Assembly (NCBI GenBank): GCA_021209875.1
Contig: JAGYVD010000008.1
Span: 1,239,501 to 1,303,500, forward strand
Length of the DNA stretch: 64,000 nucleotides
Reading direction: 5' to 3'
Source: Rosellinia necatrix
Taxonomy: Eukaryota; Ascomycota; Sordariomycetes; Xylariales; Xylariaceae
Made by a program: the position numbers and the translations under genes. This document shows positions 47,377 through 59,189 of this stretch, piece after piece. Within the stretch, counting starts at the first letter, position 1, and each line of letters starts with the position of its first letter. Under the pieces are notes generated by a model. That model was not told the origin of the DNA and searched no databases. It worked only from the letters and a program-made list of their open reading frames with translations.

Positions 47377-49322
47377 CGAAGCAGTGAATACTACCAGAAG
47401 ATATTCATACATGGAGGAAGAGTTGGGTTTCTTATACCGGTCTCCAGGAACACTAGAGTTGTCACACTCGCACAAGTGGCTGTTTCTATTTACTGGCCGA
47501 CGGAAGATATACAACAACAATATGATTTGGTGGCACAGCCGTTTCCTTGGCGTTGGGCGTATACACTAATACGTTGGCATAAGCCAAGCCAAGAAGAACA
47601 AACTCCCATCCAGTACCATGACAGGGGTCAGGGATTATTGGGGATTTCAACGGATGATACGATGGCACTTGGACGAGGCCTTTCCCGCTAGAAAAGCGAA
47701 GCAGCTCTTGCAAATTGAGTTGGCCCCGACGACGAATCATGCGACAGATCTATCTCGGACGTGCCATTCACGTGCGACTGGATGCCGTTTCCCTTGTGTT
47801 CGGCTGCAGAGTCGACGAGCGAAGCAAATCCGGGCACGTTTCATGCGTATTTTTGATGATGGTTGATGATGACAGCCGTGGTCATGAGTGTCATATCCAA
47901 TGTCCACTTCCGGGCGTGTATGCTAGATGCAGGTAGCTGGGTATCTGAGCTCTCAAACTTATGTAACTGGCAACTTGCTTGCCTCTGACTCCAACACAAT
48001 AACGGATCAACACCTCGCTCGGCGGTGCGCCGGGGCAGTGTTCGTCGCGTATTCCGAACAACATGGGCTCCAACACGTGTACGTTATCTCACGCAGTCTG
48101 ATTCACAGCCCGCACACGATGATGGCTTCCATTAACCGGCGCATCCCTAGTACTAGTAAACGTACCCAAATGCTCGCATGACATGCAGCCGGGAAGGCTA
48201 ACGTGATAATTCACTCGCCGCCTCGTTCCTTTCGAGTGTGTTTATCAGGCTTACACCGACATTGGGGCAATACGACGACCCGTCTGCTGTGAATGAGGCC
48301 CATGGAATTTCCTCAACCGACTGAACAAGTGTCGTTTTGTCGGCAAGAAGCCATATAGCGGCATACACGTTGGACTCCCTCGGTGAGATAGGCACATGGT
48401 AGTCAGTGTATTCCTCGTGTCGGTTCGTGCGTGTAGGTAGTCGCAAACCGTCTCGTGTCTCTCAGTCTCGGCAGATGCGTGGAACGGGACTCCAATGGGC
48501 CTTGAGGAAAGCCTTGCATTAGGGCGTCTTGGTCGTATGCAAGAGGGCCCGTAGTGTCAAGGAAGCTCGTTGCCATGGACCAACCAGCTCGGAGCTCCAG
48601 GACGGAGCCGTTTGGCCCTGCGCCTCACGGCACACCACCAATCTGTCTACTCCGGGGCTGTCCGGGGAGCTCCCCAACCCGGTCGAGAGAAATTATGGCA
48701 TATAAGCAAGAGGCCTGCTCTGCCGCCCCTTGTTCATCTGCCCTCCAGACTACGCAGAATTCGAGGATCACGAAGGAAGGGCCATTGAAATCACATCACA
48801 TTACAGATCGGTTGCTTGCTTATTTATTTATTCCTTTGTAGCGGTGGCACTCATCAATATCTCGACACATTCCCATAGAAGGTCAGCAGTCGCAGGACCA
48901 CCGTAGGACTGCAGCACTTATACATACATACCATACAATTAGCTCGGCATCGCCGCGACAAGGGGCTCCGACCGCCATTCAAGCGCCATCCAAGCGCCAT
49001 TCAAGCGCCACCCAAGTTCCTATCTGGTTTAGTGCGATCCACTGTTGTGGGAACCGAGGAATCAGCCCAGCCCTACAAGCCGTTACCCCGCAGTATTTAA
49101 TCTCATTCGCTGGGCTCGTCGAGAACCGTTTCGAGATAGCTCACCATTGACCACACCGACCCCCCGACCGAGTCTATGGTGGCAATTCACCACAGCTTTG
49201 TTGCCTTTGTTGCCCCTGTTGCCTCTGCTAACTAGCCGAAACTCGACGCGAATCCGACGTGTGCCGGACTGGGAATACATTATAGCGGTACAAATAGTTA
49301 CACGTTATAAATACACCCCATA
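47377..49322. other. Intergenic, no supported gene
   Basis: Between two plus-strand genes; it contains the 3' end of the signal-peptide gene and the promoter of the annexin gene. An 11-base tandem lies at 48977-49014, and a GTTGCC(T)n-like repeat at about 49197-49226 sits close to the annexin start. Other frames look random. Confidence 0.5.
48977..49014. repeat. 11-base tandem repeat upstream of the annexin gene
   Basis: Three full units of ATTCAAGCGCC or ATCCAAGCGCC and a partial fourth, about 310-345 bases before the annexin start codon. Confidence 0.9.
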
Positions 49323-51738
49323 ATGTCGGCACACAGAGGCGACGACAGAGACCGGGGACGTTCTCGGCCGTCCCCTCCTCGCGATCGCAGTCGGCAACGA
49401 GTGTCTGGCTCTCCTTCTATTCTCGACGCCGTCCGCATGCCCTCCCCTCCTGCCGGCTTCAGCTACGATGACGCCGGGCCCCGCCGGTCTGCCTACGACT
49501 CTGGCCGTAATGGCCACCGAGACTCGTACCGGATCGGCTCTCCAACCCAGGAGTCCCGCTACTACAGCCGCAGTCACGAGGGCATCGACATGCCTACCAT
49601 GCCCGACGTAGACTCGCGGCATTCTAGACACAACAGCACCCAAGAGCCTCGCAGGTCCAAGGGTGATGTGGACGTGGTGGAAGCAGTGCAGAGTACGCTC
49701 CGTCGCGGCGCCGACGCCTTTCTGCCTGCTAAGTATGCATCCAAGCTACAGGCCTCCAACAATGGCCACGACGAGAAGAAGGGCCGCAAGAAGGAAAAGG
49801 AAGAGGAGCACCTGGCGTATGGCAATGCCCCGTCATTAACGAGCAACAAATCTAGCAGCAACAAACCTAGCAGCAACAAATATGAGCCACCTCCTCCACA
49901 GCCGACGCAGAATTACACCATGCCTGGGCAGTGGGTTTATGATAAACCCAGCGAGAAACCGGCGTATTCGGGCGCCAACGCTCCTCCCGCAGCGCATAGC
50001 ACGTCTCACCGTAATTCCTACGGTGCAGATCCCCGTACCTCGGGGCCCAACGTACTGAGCGTCGATCGCCCCTCGAGCTACGGCCGCAAAGACTATTCGC
50101 CAAACCCCCCAACCACACGCTTGTCCACCCTGAGCGTGAATGCAGGGCACCACTCGGCATCGTTATCTTATAGCAGCACTAGTGGCGCGCCACCCGCGTC
50201 TCCCCTTCTTGAGTCGTACCACGGAACCTACCAGCAATCGTCGCCGATGCCGTCCCCCTTGCTTCTCGCCACACACAGTCCTAGGACTAGTGATATGGAT
50301 GTTGTCGAGCCGCTTTCGCCCGGCTTCTCGGACGGGGACGGCGGAGAGAAGAAGGCGCGACGGCGAGCCCGGTTCTACGACCCAGAGGATGATGCAGAGC
50401 GCCTGTCCCAAGCCCTCAAGGGCGAGCATCGGGCGCCGAAGACGGAAACGCTCATCGAAATCCTACCAGGGTTGACGCACGAGCAGGTGATGGAACTGCG
50501 GTCACAGTACAAGAAACTGGTCAAAATAGGGCCAGATAAGCGCGGCGTGAACATCGCCAAGCATATCCGGCTGCGCCTCAAGGATGAGGACTCCGTGCTC
50601 ATGAAAGCCTGTTACTCCACCGCCCTCGGACAGTGGGAGGCGGACGCTTACTGGGCCAATTTCTGGTACCAAGGCGACAAGACCCGCCGCGAGCTCCTTA
50701 TCGAGGCGCTCATGGGGCGTACTAACGACGAGATCCGCCACATAAAGGAAGCCTTCTCGGACAAGAAGTATAAAGACTCGCTTGTTCAATGCATGAAGAC
50801 AGAGCTGAAGGAGGACAAGTTCAAGAAAGCGGTCCTGCTGGCCTTGGAGGAGCGGCGCATGGAGGATCGCGATTCGTACGGACGACACCTGCCCCTAGAC
50901 GGCCGCTTAATCGAGGATGATGCAGAAGCCTTGCACCAGGCTGTCCGCGCCGAAAAGGGCGGCGAAACCGCCATGATTCAAATTGTGCTGCTTCGTAGCG
51001 ACGACCATCTACGTGAGGTGCTCAGAATATACGAGAAGAGATATGGGAGCAACTTCGCACGGGATGCCCTTAGAAAGAGTGGGAATTTAGTCGTGAGTTG
51101 AACATCATTTCCTTCAGAGGTGTGGAAACATCGAGCCTAGCTAACCGTCATCTTTCTTTTGCAATATATAGGGTGAGCTATTAGCGCATATCCTTAACGG
51201 TGTCATCAATAGGCCTGTGCGTGATGCCCTACTTCTGCACCACGCCCTGACGACATCTAAGCGGGATAACCTGCGCCGCGAGCTCCTCATCAGCCGCCTC
51301 GTGCGTTTCCACTGGGATCGGCGACACCTCGCTGCCATCAAGAAAGCATATCGCGAACGGTATCGTGAGGACCTTGCGGATGCCGTGCGGGAAGGCACGA
51401 GCGGTGAATGGGGATTGTTTTGCGAGCAACTCGTTGTCACTCGCATGCCTGACGAAGTCAAGCGGTTCGAGGCTGTTGAAAAGATCCGGGAGCACGACGG
51501 CCGGGCGCATGAGAGGGAGGATCGTATTCGTGAGAGGGAGAAGGAACTAGATCGCGAATATGAAAGACAGAAGGAGAGAGAACGAGAAGAAAGGAGGAGA
51601 GAGAAGGAGAAGGAGAAAGAGAGGGAGAGCAGACACCATCGCCATAAAAGTAACGACGGGCTATTACTCGTCAGGGACTCCAAACATAGGGATCCTAGCC
51701 GAAGCCGTGAGCGAAGCAGGAGTAGAAGAAGGGAGTAG
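49323..51738 (+). CDS. Annexin, fungal ANXC4-like
   Basis: Annexins bind acidic phospholipid membranes, usually with calcium. Exon 1 (49323-51092) and exon 2 (51172-51738) join in phase 0 through a 79-nt intron to 778 residues. Residues 1-350 are disordered, rich in Ser, Pro, Arg, Asn and Tyr. The annexin core runs from about residue 355 to 675 in four divergent repeats: ERLSQALKG...LIEILPGLTHEQVMELRSQY; ARELLIEALMGRTNDEIR-like second repeat; ALHQAVRAEKGG...VLRIYEKRYGSNFARDA; and ELLISRLVR...AIKKAYRERYREDLADAV. The KGxGT calcium loop is not visible in the first repeats, so calcium binding may be weak or lost. The last 110 residues are an Arg/Glu/Lys-rich likely coiled region ending in Ser-Arg dipeptides. 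The long disordered head plus core is the arrangement described for filamentous-fungal ANXC4; the tail is less usual. Confidence 0.92.
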
Positions 51739-54026
51739 GGACGAAGTTTTCTTGGAATACGACAACAAACGATTTTCCTTTCAATGAGGTTTTGGAACAC
51801 CTGTTAGCATGAGAGGAAAGGTCAAAATAAGACTGCATGTTTCATGGTCCATTATCTATTAACATGGTAGAGAATGGCCTGATAATCAAGGACTGAGTCA
51901 GCTTAGGTAGCACGGATACAATATAAGCTGTACTTTCGCTTGCTATATATAAGTAAAAGTATGCCAGGGTGTTCGCGCCGGCGACTGGATCCATTCGACA
52001 TTTGCCACGATCATAATAGATCTGTTTCTGTTTAGTAGTCGTATGTAGCTGCTTACCAGGAAAGTATCGTCGCCGTAAGCATATTTCATCATTATGTCAA
52101 ACACAGACGAGACAATGTCGGTTAACGCTGGCTGAAATACCTACAGAGCGGGGGATGTGGTGTTGGGATCGTCGAGAAAATACCGCCCGGGAATGAGTCT
52201 GCTGCCTTTCCTATTGGTGTATGTTCCTTGGTTAATAGGTTGCGACCTCTACCGCTACTATATCATGAAATCTCCTCCCAGCGAAGAAGTTTCATGGGCT
52301 TTTTACATCCCTAGCTAAGATTTATAAGATCGCTAAATGCTCAGAATTAGTTCGTCCCTCAAACAGTGCTCACAAATGGGGCTATGAAAGCCTTACCAGT
52401 CTTGTAATGAGTTCGCAACCAGCAACATTGACAAATTACTAGCGCATGCGATTCCGTTGCTTGCTACATATTTGTAAATCTGGGGGGTTCAAAATAGGTA
52501 TCCTCGGCCCCTACTAATTGGGCTTTCGAAGCAGTGAGCGTCGATGGCCTATAGGTAGGTTCCTGGATAGCCAACGACCGTGCCGCGTGGGTGTTATCTT
52601 CCTTGCGCATAACCCCAGCTTCTAGGGCAGGGACACGACCGAATAGTTGTCATTCCAATTTTGCTGTTAGTTCTCCATAGTCCTCTTTCCAGATATTTGA
52701 CATCGCATGCACTTTGATGGAGCTGTCTTCCGTCAAAGCACGACTAAATCAAACAATGGCATGATTGAGCTTTGGCGACCTACGAGCCTGGGCAAACGAT
52801 CCAGAGATTTCGGAGGCCACAAGGGACAATCGCTAGGAATTGAGCTTGTAAAGAAACATCCCGAATGGTGTTGCCACGTCCATAGCTCTGCCACATGTCC
52901 GTAGAGAGGATTTCCCTCAAAATCTAGGCCGAGATAGTCTTCGTAGTATGAGCCGACCGATCACGTCAAGGGAGTGTCAGGAAGGAAAATGACGGCTCGG
53001 GGGCGCGGCTTTAATGAGCGCATTTCTTCGCTCCCTTTACTTATTTTAAATATAATACCGAGAGTGGATTGCTGAAGTTATAAAGTTCAGGGGTTGAGTT
53101 GCAGGGCGAATAGATAGGCTCGCTATAGGTGGTAAATAGGACTTAATAGGTTATCAGACCGTATTTAACATCGTCAGAAAACCTGCGCCGGAAGAATCTA
53201 GGCCTTCTGGCAAGCGTTGAATGCAGATAGCTATCCTGCTATCTAGCTATACTAGCTAGTCATATGTAGGTACTGCCGCCTTACTGAAGCCTTCGGGACT
53301 GGTCGTATTATGACTTCGCACTAGAAGCTCCCTTTTCTTTTCTAGCTCTTTAAGTCGCGCCTGTGAGATTTTATATGTAGAAGTGGAGGTGACTGTAAGA
53401 GACCACCTAAAAATCCTAGTAACTGCTACTAGGTAGCGGCAGCAAGGTTGGCGATAGCCTCCCATTGAATGAATTTACCGCATGATAAGCAACTACCTGA
53501 CACTTCTGGTAGTTATAGTGTTGGAATTGGCTGTATAATTGTAGATCTTTAAGACCCCTTGGAGAATCACCTTATCAACCATCCTATACTAACTATTACC
53601 TAAAACTGCCTACCCTAGTATCTAGTCTATTTATTTACTCTGTGACGGAACCCTAATTGACGGCCACATACCACCGGCATGGTAGCGATATAGCGCTGTC
53701 ACCAAGCTTTTCTGCCGTGCATACGTGCACTACCTACTTAAGCATTATGAAGTATGAAGTACGCTGTGTCAAACCTAGCGCGATTAGTTGCATACTCTCC
53801 ATACATATTCCTGTACCTAGACTAGGTAGGCACTATCCCCGTTTAGGCCTGTGCATCCCCATCCGTGCAGACTGCGGAGACTATAGAAAGAACTATACAG
53901 CTCTCTGAGCGTGCATTGCATTGCCCCCAGCATTCCTTTTCCCTAGAAGCGGGACCACCCCCTTTTTTTTTTTTTTTTTCTCTATCGTCTCTCGGGTTAG
54001 TTACTCTCACGTCACGACATAATATC
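51739..54026. other. Intergenic, no supported gene
   Basis: About 2.3 kb after the annexin gene, somewhat AT-rich, with stop codons in all frames. A 65-residue frame at 52707-52904 starts with ATG but has no features. A run of T at 53962-53980 lies just before the dehydrogenase fragment. Confidence 0.5.
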
Positions 54027-54155
54027 ATGGGCAGCGTCTTCAGCCAGATCTCCTTCATCCCGGCCGCGCCACTGACGGAGAAGAACTGCCCGGACCAGAC
54101 AGTGGCGGGTACTGCGTTGGCCTTCAGCGCGCAAATACCTCATGGGAAGTCATAG
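54027..54155 (+). pseudogene. N-terminal fragment of a short-chain dehydrogenase
   Basis: An ATG at 54027 opens a 42-residue frame that begins MGSVFSQISFIPAAPLTEKN, then CPDQTVAGTA, and ends at a TAG. Many fungal retinol-dehydrogenase-like SDR proteins start MGxxxSQxFPxxPxxTEKNxPDQTGKV, followed by the NAD-binding Rossmann fold. Here the match stops just after the PDQT motif. The expected glycine-rich TGxxxGxG segment is absent, and nothing of the remaining roughly 280 residues is seen in the next 600 bases. This is a 5' remnant of a lost gene, by deletion or rearrangement. A functional 42-residue peptide is unlikely. Confidence 0.6.
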
Positions 54156-54774
54156 ATATGGCTCAGTTTGGGCCATTGCTAGATTTTTTGCTCTTTTACG
54201 AATGGCAACACAAGAACTTGTCGTAGCGAATAGACTAGCAACAGCAATATCACATCAAAGGGCATGCATTGGTTCAATGTAAGTATGAGCAACAAAGGGG
54301 TATGTTAAAGATGCTCGCACGCCAATGCGGTAGGGAAGTCAACATAATAACTACAAGGTTTCGTATAGTATTATACACAGTCAACATGCAGGCATCATGT
54401 ACGATATTATCCCGCGAACAATTCTGGATTCGCTGAGAAATACATGGTCTGGATCTCGACATCAGTTTCTATGACAGCAAGTTGAAAATAGACTGTCACG
54501 GAACCAAGCCCGACCTTCGCATCTCCTTTGAGGTACAGCCTCCTAAAGCCGTTATTTATTAGACAATTGTCGCCACAGAGGTTACCATGTGGCAGCAGAC
54601 CTTTACCTTCACGCAAAAACGCAATCCGCACCTAGCGGGCGGCCCCAGCACTGGTGAAGATTGCAATTGGCGATGATGCGCAATCGATCCCAGGCAGGGT
54701 GCGGGTGATGTGCCGCAGTGTCGCGGGAACGAGTGCGCCACTGGGCCGTCAGTAATCTCAAGCTGACGCGGGGC
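54156..54774. other. Intergenic, no gene seen
   Basis: Between the dehydrogenase remnant and the stop codon of the ubiquitin hydrolase. It should contain the 3' untranslated region of the hydrolase. I see no SDR Rossmann-fold sequence here. Confidence 0.5.
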
Positions 54775-55613
54775 TCATTCCATGCTGGGGGCAAGGGCAA
54801 TGCAGGAGAAGGGAAGATCGTCCCCCGCCTCCCGCTGGATCTGTACGAGACGCCTGATGCCCAGCTCCAATGCGCGATCGCTGAAGGCATCTTCGTCCTC
54901 GCCCAACAAGCCTCTATCCAAGGGGCCCTTTCTGGCGCCCTCGAGTTCCCACAGCCGGCCATCTCGGGCCTTCACGAGCGCGACGAAGTGGTTCGAGTTG
55001 GGCTCGTCGGGCCCGACCGCCTGCGTGTCGCCCTTGTGGGCGACGGTTTCGCTCGCCTCGTACAGCGCCGCGCTGTCGTTCAGGAGCTCGGCCCGTCCGT
55101 CCATGCCCAGCGGGACGGCCTCCTCCAGGAACCGGGCCAGGTCGCTCCCGGGCGCAATAGACGCCGGGGGGACGCCGTTGGCGACGCAGTGCAGGAGCCC
55201 GATGAGCCCACAGCCGTGGACGACGGTCTGCTGGAGCCAGAAGACGGGCTCGCCCGGCCCGGCGCCCCCGTACCACGGGAGTGGGGCGTCCTCAGTGTCG
55301 CGGTTCCGCCGCCAGGCGGCGGACATCGGGATCGTCGCGAGCAGGGCATACACCGGACGGGGAACCAGGGCCATCATGTCGGCGTCGTAGAGCGAGTACA
55401 CGTCGTAGAATCGAAGCGCCGGTGACACGCCGATTCGATGGGCAAGCTCGTTCATGACCGCGGGGTTGTTCTCTGGGGTGGGGGTTAACATGTGATCAGA
55501 TGTGGTGGTGGACGGAGCGCGGCATGTAGTAGATTACCCAGCATGGTGAAGACTCTTTTGGCCTTCTGGGGTTTCTGCGAACCAGCGTCGACATTGTCGT
55601 TTGGCTCGGCCAT
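54775..55613 (-). CDS. Ubiquitin C-terminal hydrolase, UCH (peptidase C12) family
   Basis: Cysteine protease that releases small adducts from the C-terminus of ubiquitin (Yuh1/UCHL3 type), in cytosol and nucleus. Exon 1 (55613-55538) and exon 2 (55472-54775), with a 65-nt intron, join through a Glu codon (MLENNPAVMNEL) to 257 residues, close to the family length. The catalytic core is readable: Gln107 (oxyanion), Cys113 in HGCGLIG, and His187 in NSNHFVALV. The position of the catalytic Asp, in family motif (L/W)(Y/W)ELDG, is WELEG here, so the acid would be Glu203. The crossover loop is the polar stretch at about 150-180. The gene is GC-rich with strong codon bias, unlike the HExxH gene. No targeting signal is seen. 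Confidence 0.93.
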
Positions 55614-56667
55614 GGCGGTGGATATTTCAAGAACTGTGAGTTGGTCTGAAGTTTCAAGCCACCTGTGTGACACGTGCTCTGACTACCTAGGTAGACAAGC
55701 TGCAAACTACATATGTGTGCAATTGCAAGATATAGTGATTATTCGAAGAGTTAGGAGGTCGACGGAAGGGGAAGCCTAACGAAGACGGGAACGTGAAGCC
55801 GAGAAGATGTGACGACGAGTGGTGCTACGTAAACACGTTGGCGCCTACCGGACAAATTAGCCCCAGGGAAATACCAACGGATGCCTCTTTAGGCACTTAG
55901 ATTGGTAAAGTTAATTAAGTTATGTAGGTGTACAGGTGGGGGCGGGGTGCTCGGTCGACGGCCCTGCCTGCGCCGCCACCGGGACACATGGTACTCAGGG
56001 AAGGACTTGGTACACAGCGCTGTGAGTGTGGCTATAATAGGGGTTAACAGAACAGACTAAAAAGGAGATGGATTATACTATGGGCCTTGGGCTGCAGAAT
56101 CAGCTCGACCTCACGATTGGCCATCCCAAGCACCAAGGCATAATTCGGAACCGAGTGATAAGGTTGGCGAGGAGTTCTGCTTTGGTGATAGCTACGGTTT
56201 ACGGCACCCTCGGTTCTATTTTTTAGGCGCCCGTGATTATTAAATAGAAGGCTAAATCAGTCTTCGTCTGTTTATAAAATAGAGTTGGTAAAGGTTAACA
56301 GTGGTGCGGCGATTGAAATAGCGAAGTTGTAGATGGGATGGAGAGCTGGGCAGTAATTGACATGCGCGTCCACTGTAGTGGTAACTACCCGGCACTATGG
56401 GTCATGCCTCCCCTTACAACTTTCAAAAAGTTCACAAGGTTTCGACACATACGCATGAATGAAGCTTATTTAATTGTAGGGGGCCTAGGGGGCCTAGAGG
56501 GCCTTCAGCTCTTGGTGCCTGTCGGATTGGACTTGTATCCCCTTTTGTGGCTCCTAATATGCCAGCATCATACCTGCTCCCACTATATACGAGGTGGTGC
56601 TATGTTCCTATAACTATAACGCAACCTCCCTCATATCATGCCCTTCAATACTACAGGCGACGCGTAT
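55614..56667. other. Intergenic, no supported gene
   Basis: Contains the promoter of the ubiquitin hydrolase and the 3' side of the DUF4185-like gene. The small frame at 56338-56613 begins with ATG at 56338 but looks random. GGGGGCCTAGGGGGCCTAGA near 56478 is a short direct repeat. Confidence 0.5.
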
Positions 56668-57939
56668 TTACTTGGAAAAGGTCACCTTGACAACCGGGTT
56701 GGTGTTGGCGTTAGTCCAAGAGATGACCAGAGTCCGACCCGAGGTGTCGAGGTAAGGGTGAGCGACGCCAGCGTACACAAAGCCGTTGTTGATTGGCTTG
56801 TCCTCGTAGACCGCGACGTCAGGGGTCCAGGGGCCCTCGATCGACGTGGCCGTTCGGAGGAGAACCTTGTTGCCGCCTATAGTGTCGAAAAGGTTAGCTT
56901 TCGTCCCATCATGTTGGCTTCCGTTGGACCCAGACGTTGCGCAGTCTACTGCGGAGAACGGCATATGGAAGGGAACTTACCAATGTGTACGTAGATGTAG
57001 ACCTGGTAGAAGTCGCTCCAGACGAATTGACCCTGTCCTGCACCCCACATGACGGCGGTGTCCGTGGAGAAGGTGGTCAAGACATCGCGCTTCCACCCCT
57101 GGCTCCGGCCCCAGAAGTACTCATATTTGGACAGGTCGAACGCGTCGGCTGCGTGGACTCGGGCCATGTAGGCGTATTGGCTGCCGGCGTAGTCGGTGAT
57201 ATAAGTCGGCGGGCCGCCCCACGTGTAGATGTAGTCGGACTTGGGGTCCTTGAACGTGGCTTGGTCTCCATACCGGGCGACCTTGGTGGAGTCCCACCAC
57301 CAGCCGTTGTTGCCGAGACGCTGGGTGACGGTCGGCTCGTTGTTGACGATCTCAATCTTGGCAATGCCAGCGCCAATGAGGACGTTCTTGTCCGTGTTCT
57401 GACGTGAAATGAGTTAGCATGTTTTCGTTGGGTTTCGGGGAAACGGCCCCCTGAGTGTCCCATACCACTAAATAGTAGACCGCGCCAACTCCGTTTCCGG
57501 TCTCGACGATGCTCGTGCCTCCGAAGCCGTATGACTGGTTCTCGCCCCAGGCCGCGTTGAACGGGACGAACTGTAACGGATGGCGCACGGGGCTATCGCC
57601 GTTGAGGTGGAGATCCTCGTACTTCAAAGGATCGCTGCCCATACGAGTGATGGCGTCTCGGACGATGCCGTGGAAGCCCTCGGGATCCTGGTCAGGGTTT
57701 GTGACACCGCCATTGCACCACAGAGTGTCTCCGTACAGGCCGTACCACTGTCCAGCCAGCTGGCCGGTGAACCCGAGATCGCGGTGTGAGCAGCTGTTGG
57801 AGGACGTCTGCTTGCCCAAGAATTGGGTGGTGGCTTTGATGGGATTCGTGCCTACGGGTTGCGTATCATCCCGGCGTTCGAGTGGCGTTCCCAGAACCGC
57901 GGCAACCCCAAGTGAGGCGATAAGAGCTTGGGTGAGCAT
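56668..57939 (-). CDS. Secreted DUF4185-like protein, possible glycosidase
   Basis: Three exons, in coding order 57939-57466, 57398-56981 and 56876-56668, give 366 residues. Introns are 67 and 104 nt with CTAAC branch sites. The N-terminus MLTQALIASLGVAAVLG is a signal peptide, followed by a dibasic ERRDD that could be a Kex2-type site. The mature part has Trp/Tyr/Gly/Asp-rich segments: CSHRDLGFTGQLAGQWYGLYGDTLW, VWSDFYQVYIYVHIG, then IEGPWTPDVAVYE, and ends in ISWTNANTN. The GDTLW, blade-like WGAG and PYLD-near-C-terminus pattern fits a five-bladed beta-propeller of the DUF4185 type. Bacterial DUF4185 enzymes include D-arabinanases (GH183), but the substrate here is unknown. No neighbouring sugar-uptake genes are seen. 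The gene model is firm; the family call is from recognition only. Confidence 0.8.
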
Positions 57940-59189
57940 TTTTAAATAAATGTATATTCTTGTGAGTAGGGAGAAGTTGCTGCTGACATCTACAGGTAGG
58001 TTCCGGTGAGTAAACGGGCTAGGACTCTGTTATATATGTGAGTAGATAAGCCAGAAAAAAAAACCCTTGAGACTATTCTGAGGATCCGAGGATCGGACCG
58101 ACTAAAGGGACTGACGTCCGGATATGCGATGCTCATGTCATGGCTTAGATATTCCCGTAATGTCAGGGGCTCTCGCTCGCTTCACCGCAGTTTATAGTTT
58201 ATAACGGGAATTTCTGAGGCGTATTGCAAATACCATGGCACTTGTCCCGGCTGCTTAGCGAGGGAGTTGAGCGAAATCGAGGGAACGAATCCTTTACTCC
58301 AAGATGGATACAGATGCTGAAAACTGTGAATAGGTTCGCCGTGTCACGAGTGTCATTTATTGCGGGGTGTAGGGAGTCGTGCATCTAGTGTGCGTACATG
58401 GGTTATTCTTCATGGGTTATTCTTCATGGGTTGTCGTACATGGGCCATTGTATACTTGTACATAACGGAGGGGAGGGGAAATCCTATTCGCTCGGAACTT
58501 CCCAAAACTCTCATCGTCGGGACCTGGGTATGTATGGATTATTAATGTTATTCGAATCGTGCCTCTTCACCAGTATTTTACTAATATTTTGCTAGCATTG
58601 CGAACTGTCACAAGTCAAATACATACTAAGTAAGGCGGATGGCCAGATTCAGAGTAGGTATGCGAGCACACGTGGAGTGGCGATGGAGGGCGCGCGTCTA
58701 AGTTGGGCCATGTTGTGATGACGATCCGCCGAACACTTTCCACATCGCACTTTAGCCCAACGTTCGCCATGGAGGGGATCCCAGGGCAAATCAGGCGTAC
58801 CCCCCCGCATTGAACGGCAGAGGTGGCGGAAACAACCAAGATGCGACTGGCATCTGCATTAGCGTGGCGACGTCAAACCGATCTAAACGTACTTGCAGCG
58901 CCCTAGTACGGCATGGCGCAGGACTATATCATGAACAAGCCTTGCCCCCTTGGGTAGGAGACCTGTTCGACGGGCCCCCTTTGGACTTGCAATGTAGCAA
59001 GGGAATGGATCAATCTGTATGTATTGGGATGTAGAAGGGATGGATAAGTCCAAGCCCTCGCACTACAGCTACTGTGTATTAAGTGTTACATGTGGGTCTC
59101 TGTAGTAGGTCTCCCTGCCAGGGTAAGTGCTAGGGTAAGTGCTACAATCTGTCTTTAAAAGAAACAAAATGCTGCGTCCCGCAGCTAAA
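57940..59189. other. Intergenic, promoter side of the DUF4185-like gene, no gene seen
   Basis: Holds a 14-base tandem at 58396-58437 and small random frames (58360-58595, 58810-59034). GC content is normal until about 59160, where A/T runs begin. Confidence 0.5.
58396..58437. repeat. 14-base tandem repeat, three units
   Basis: Units of (A/T)CATGGGTTATTCT; the third ends GTTGTCGT. Confidence 0.9.
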
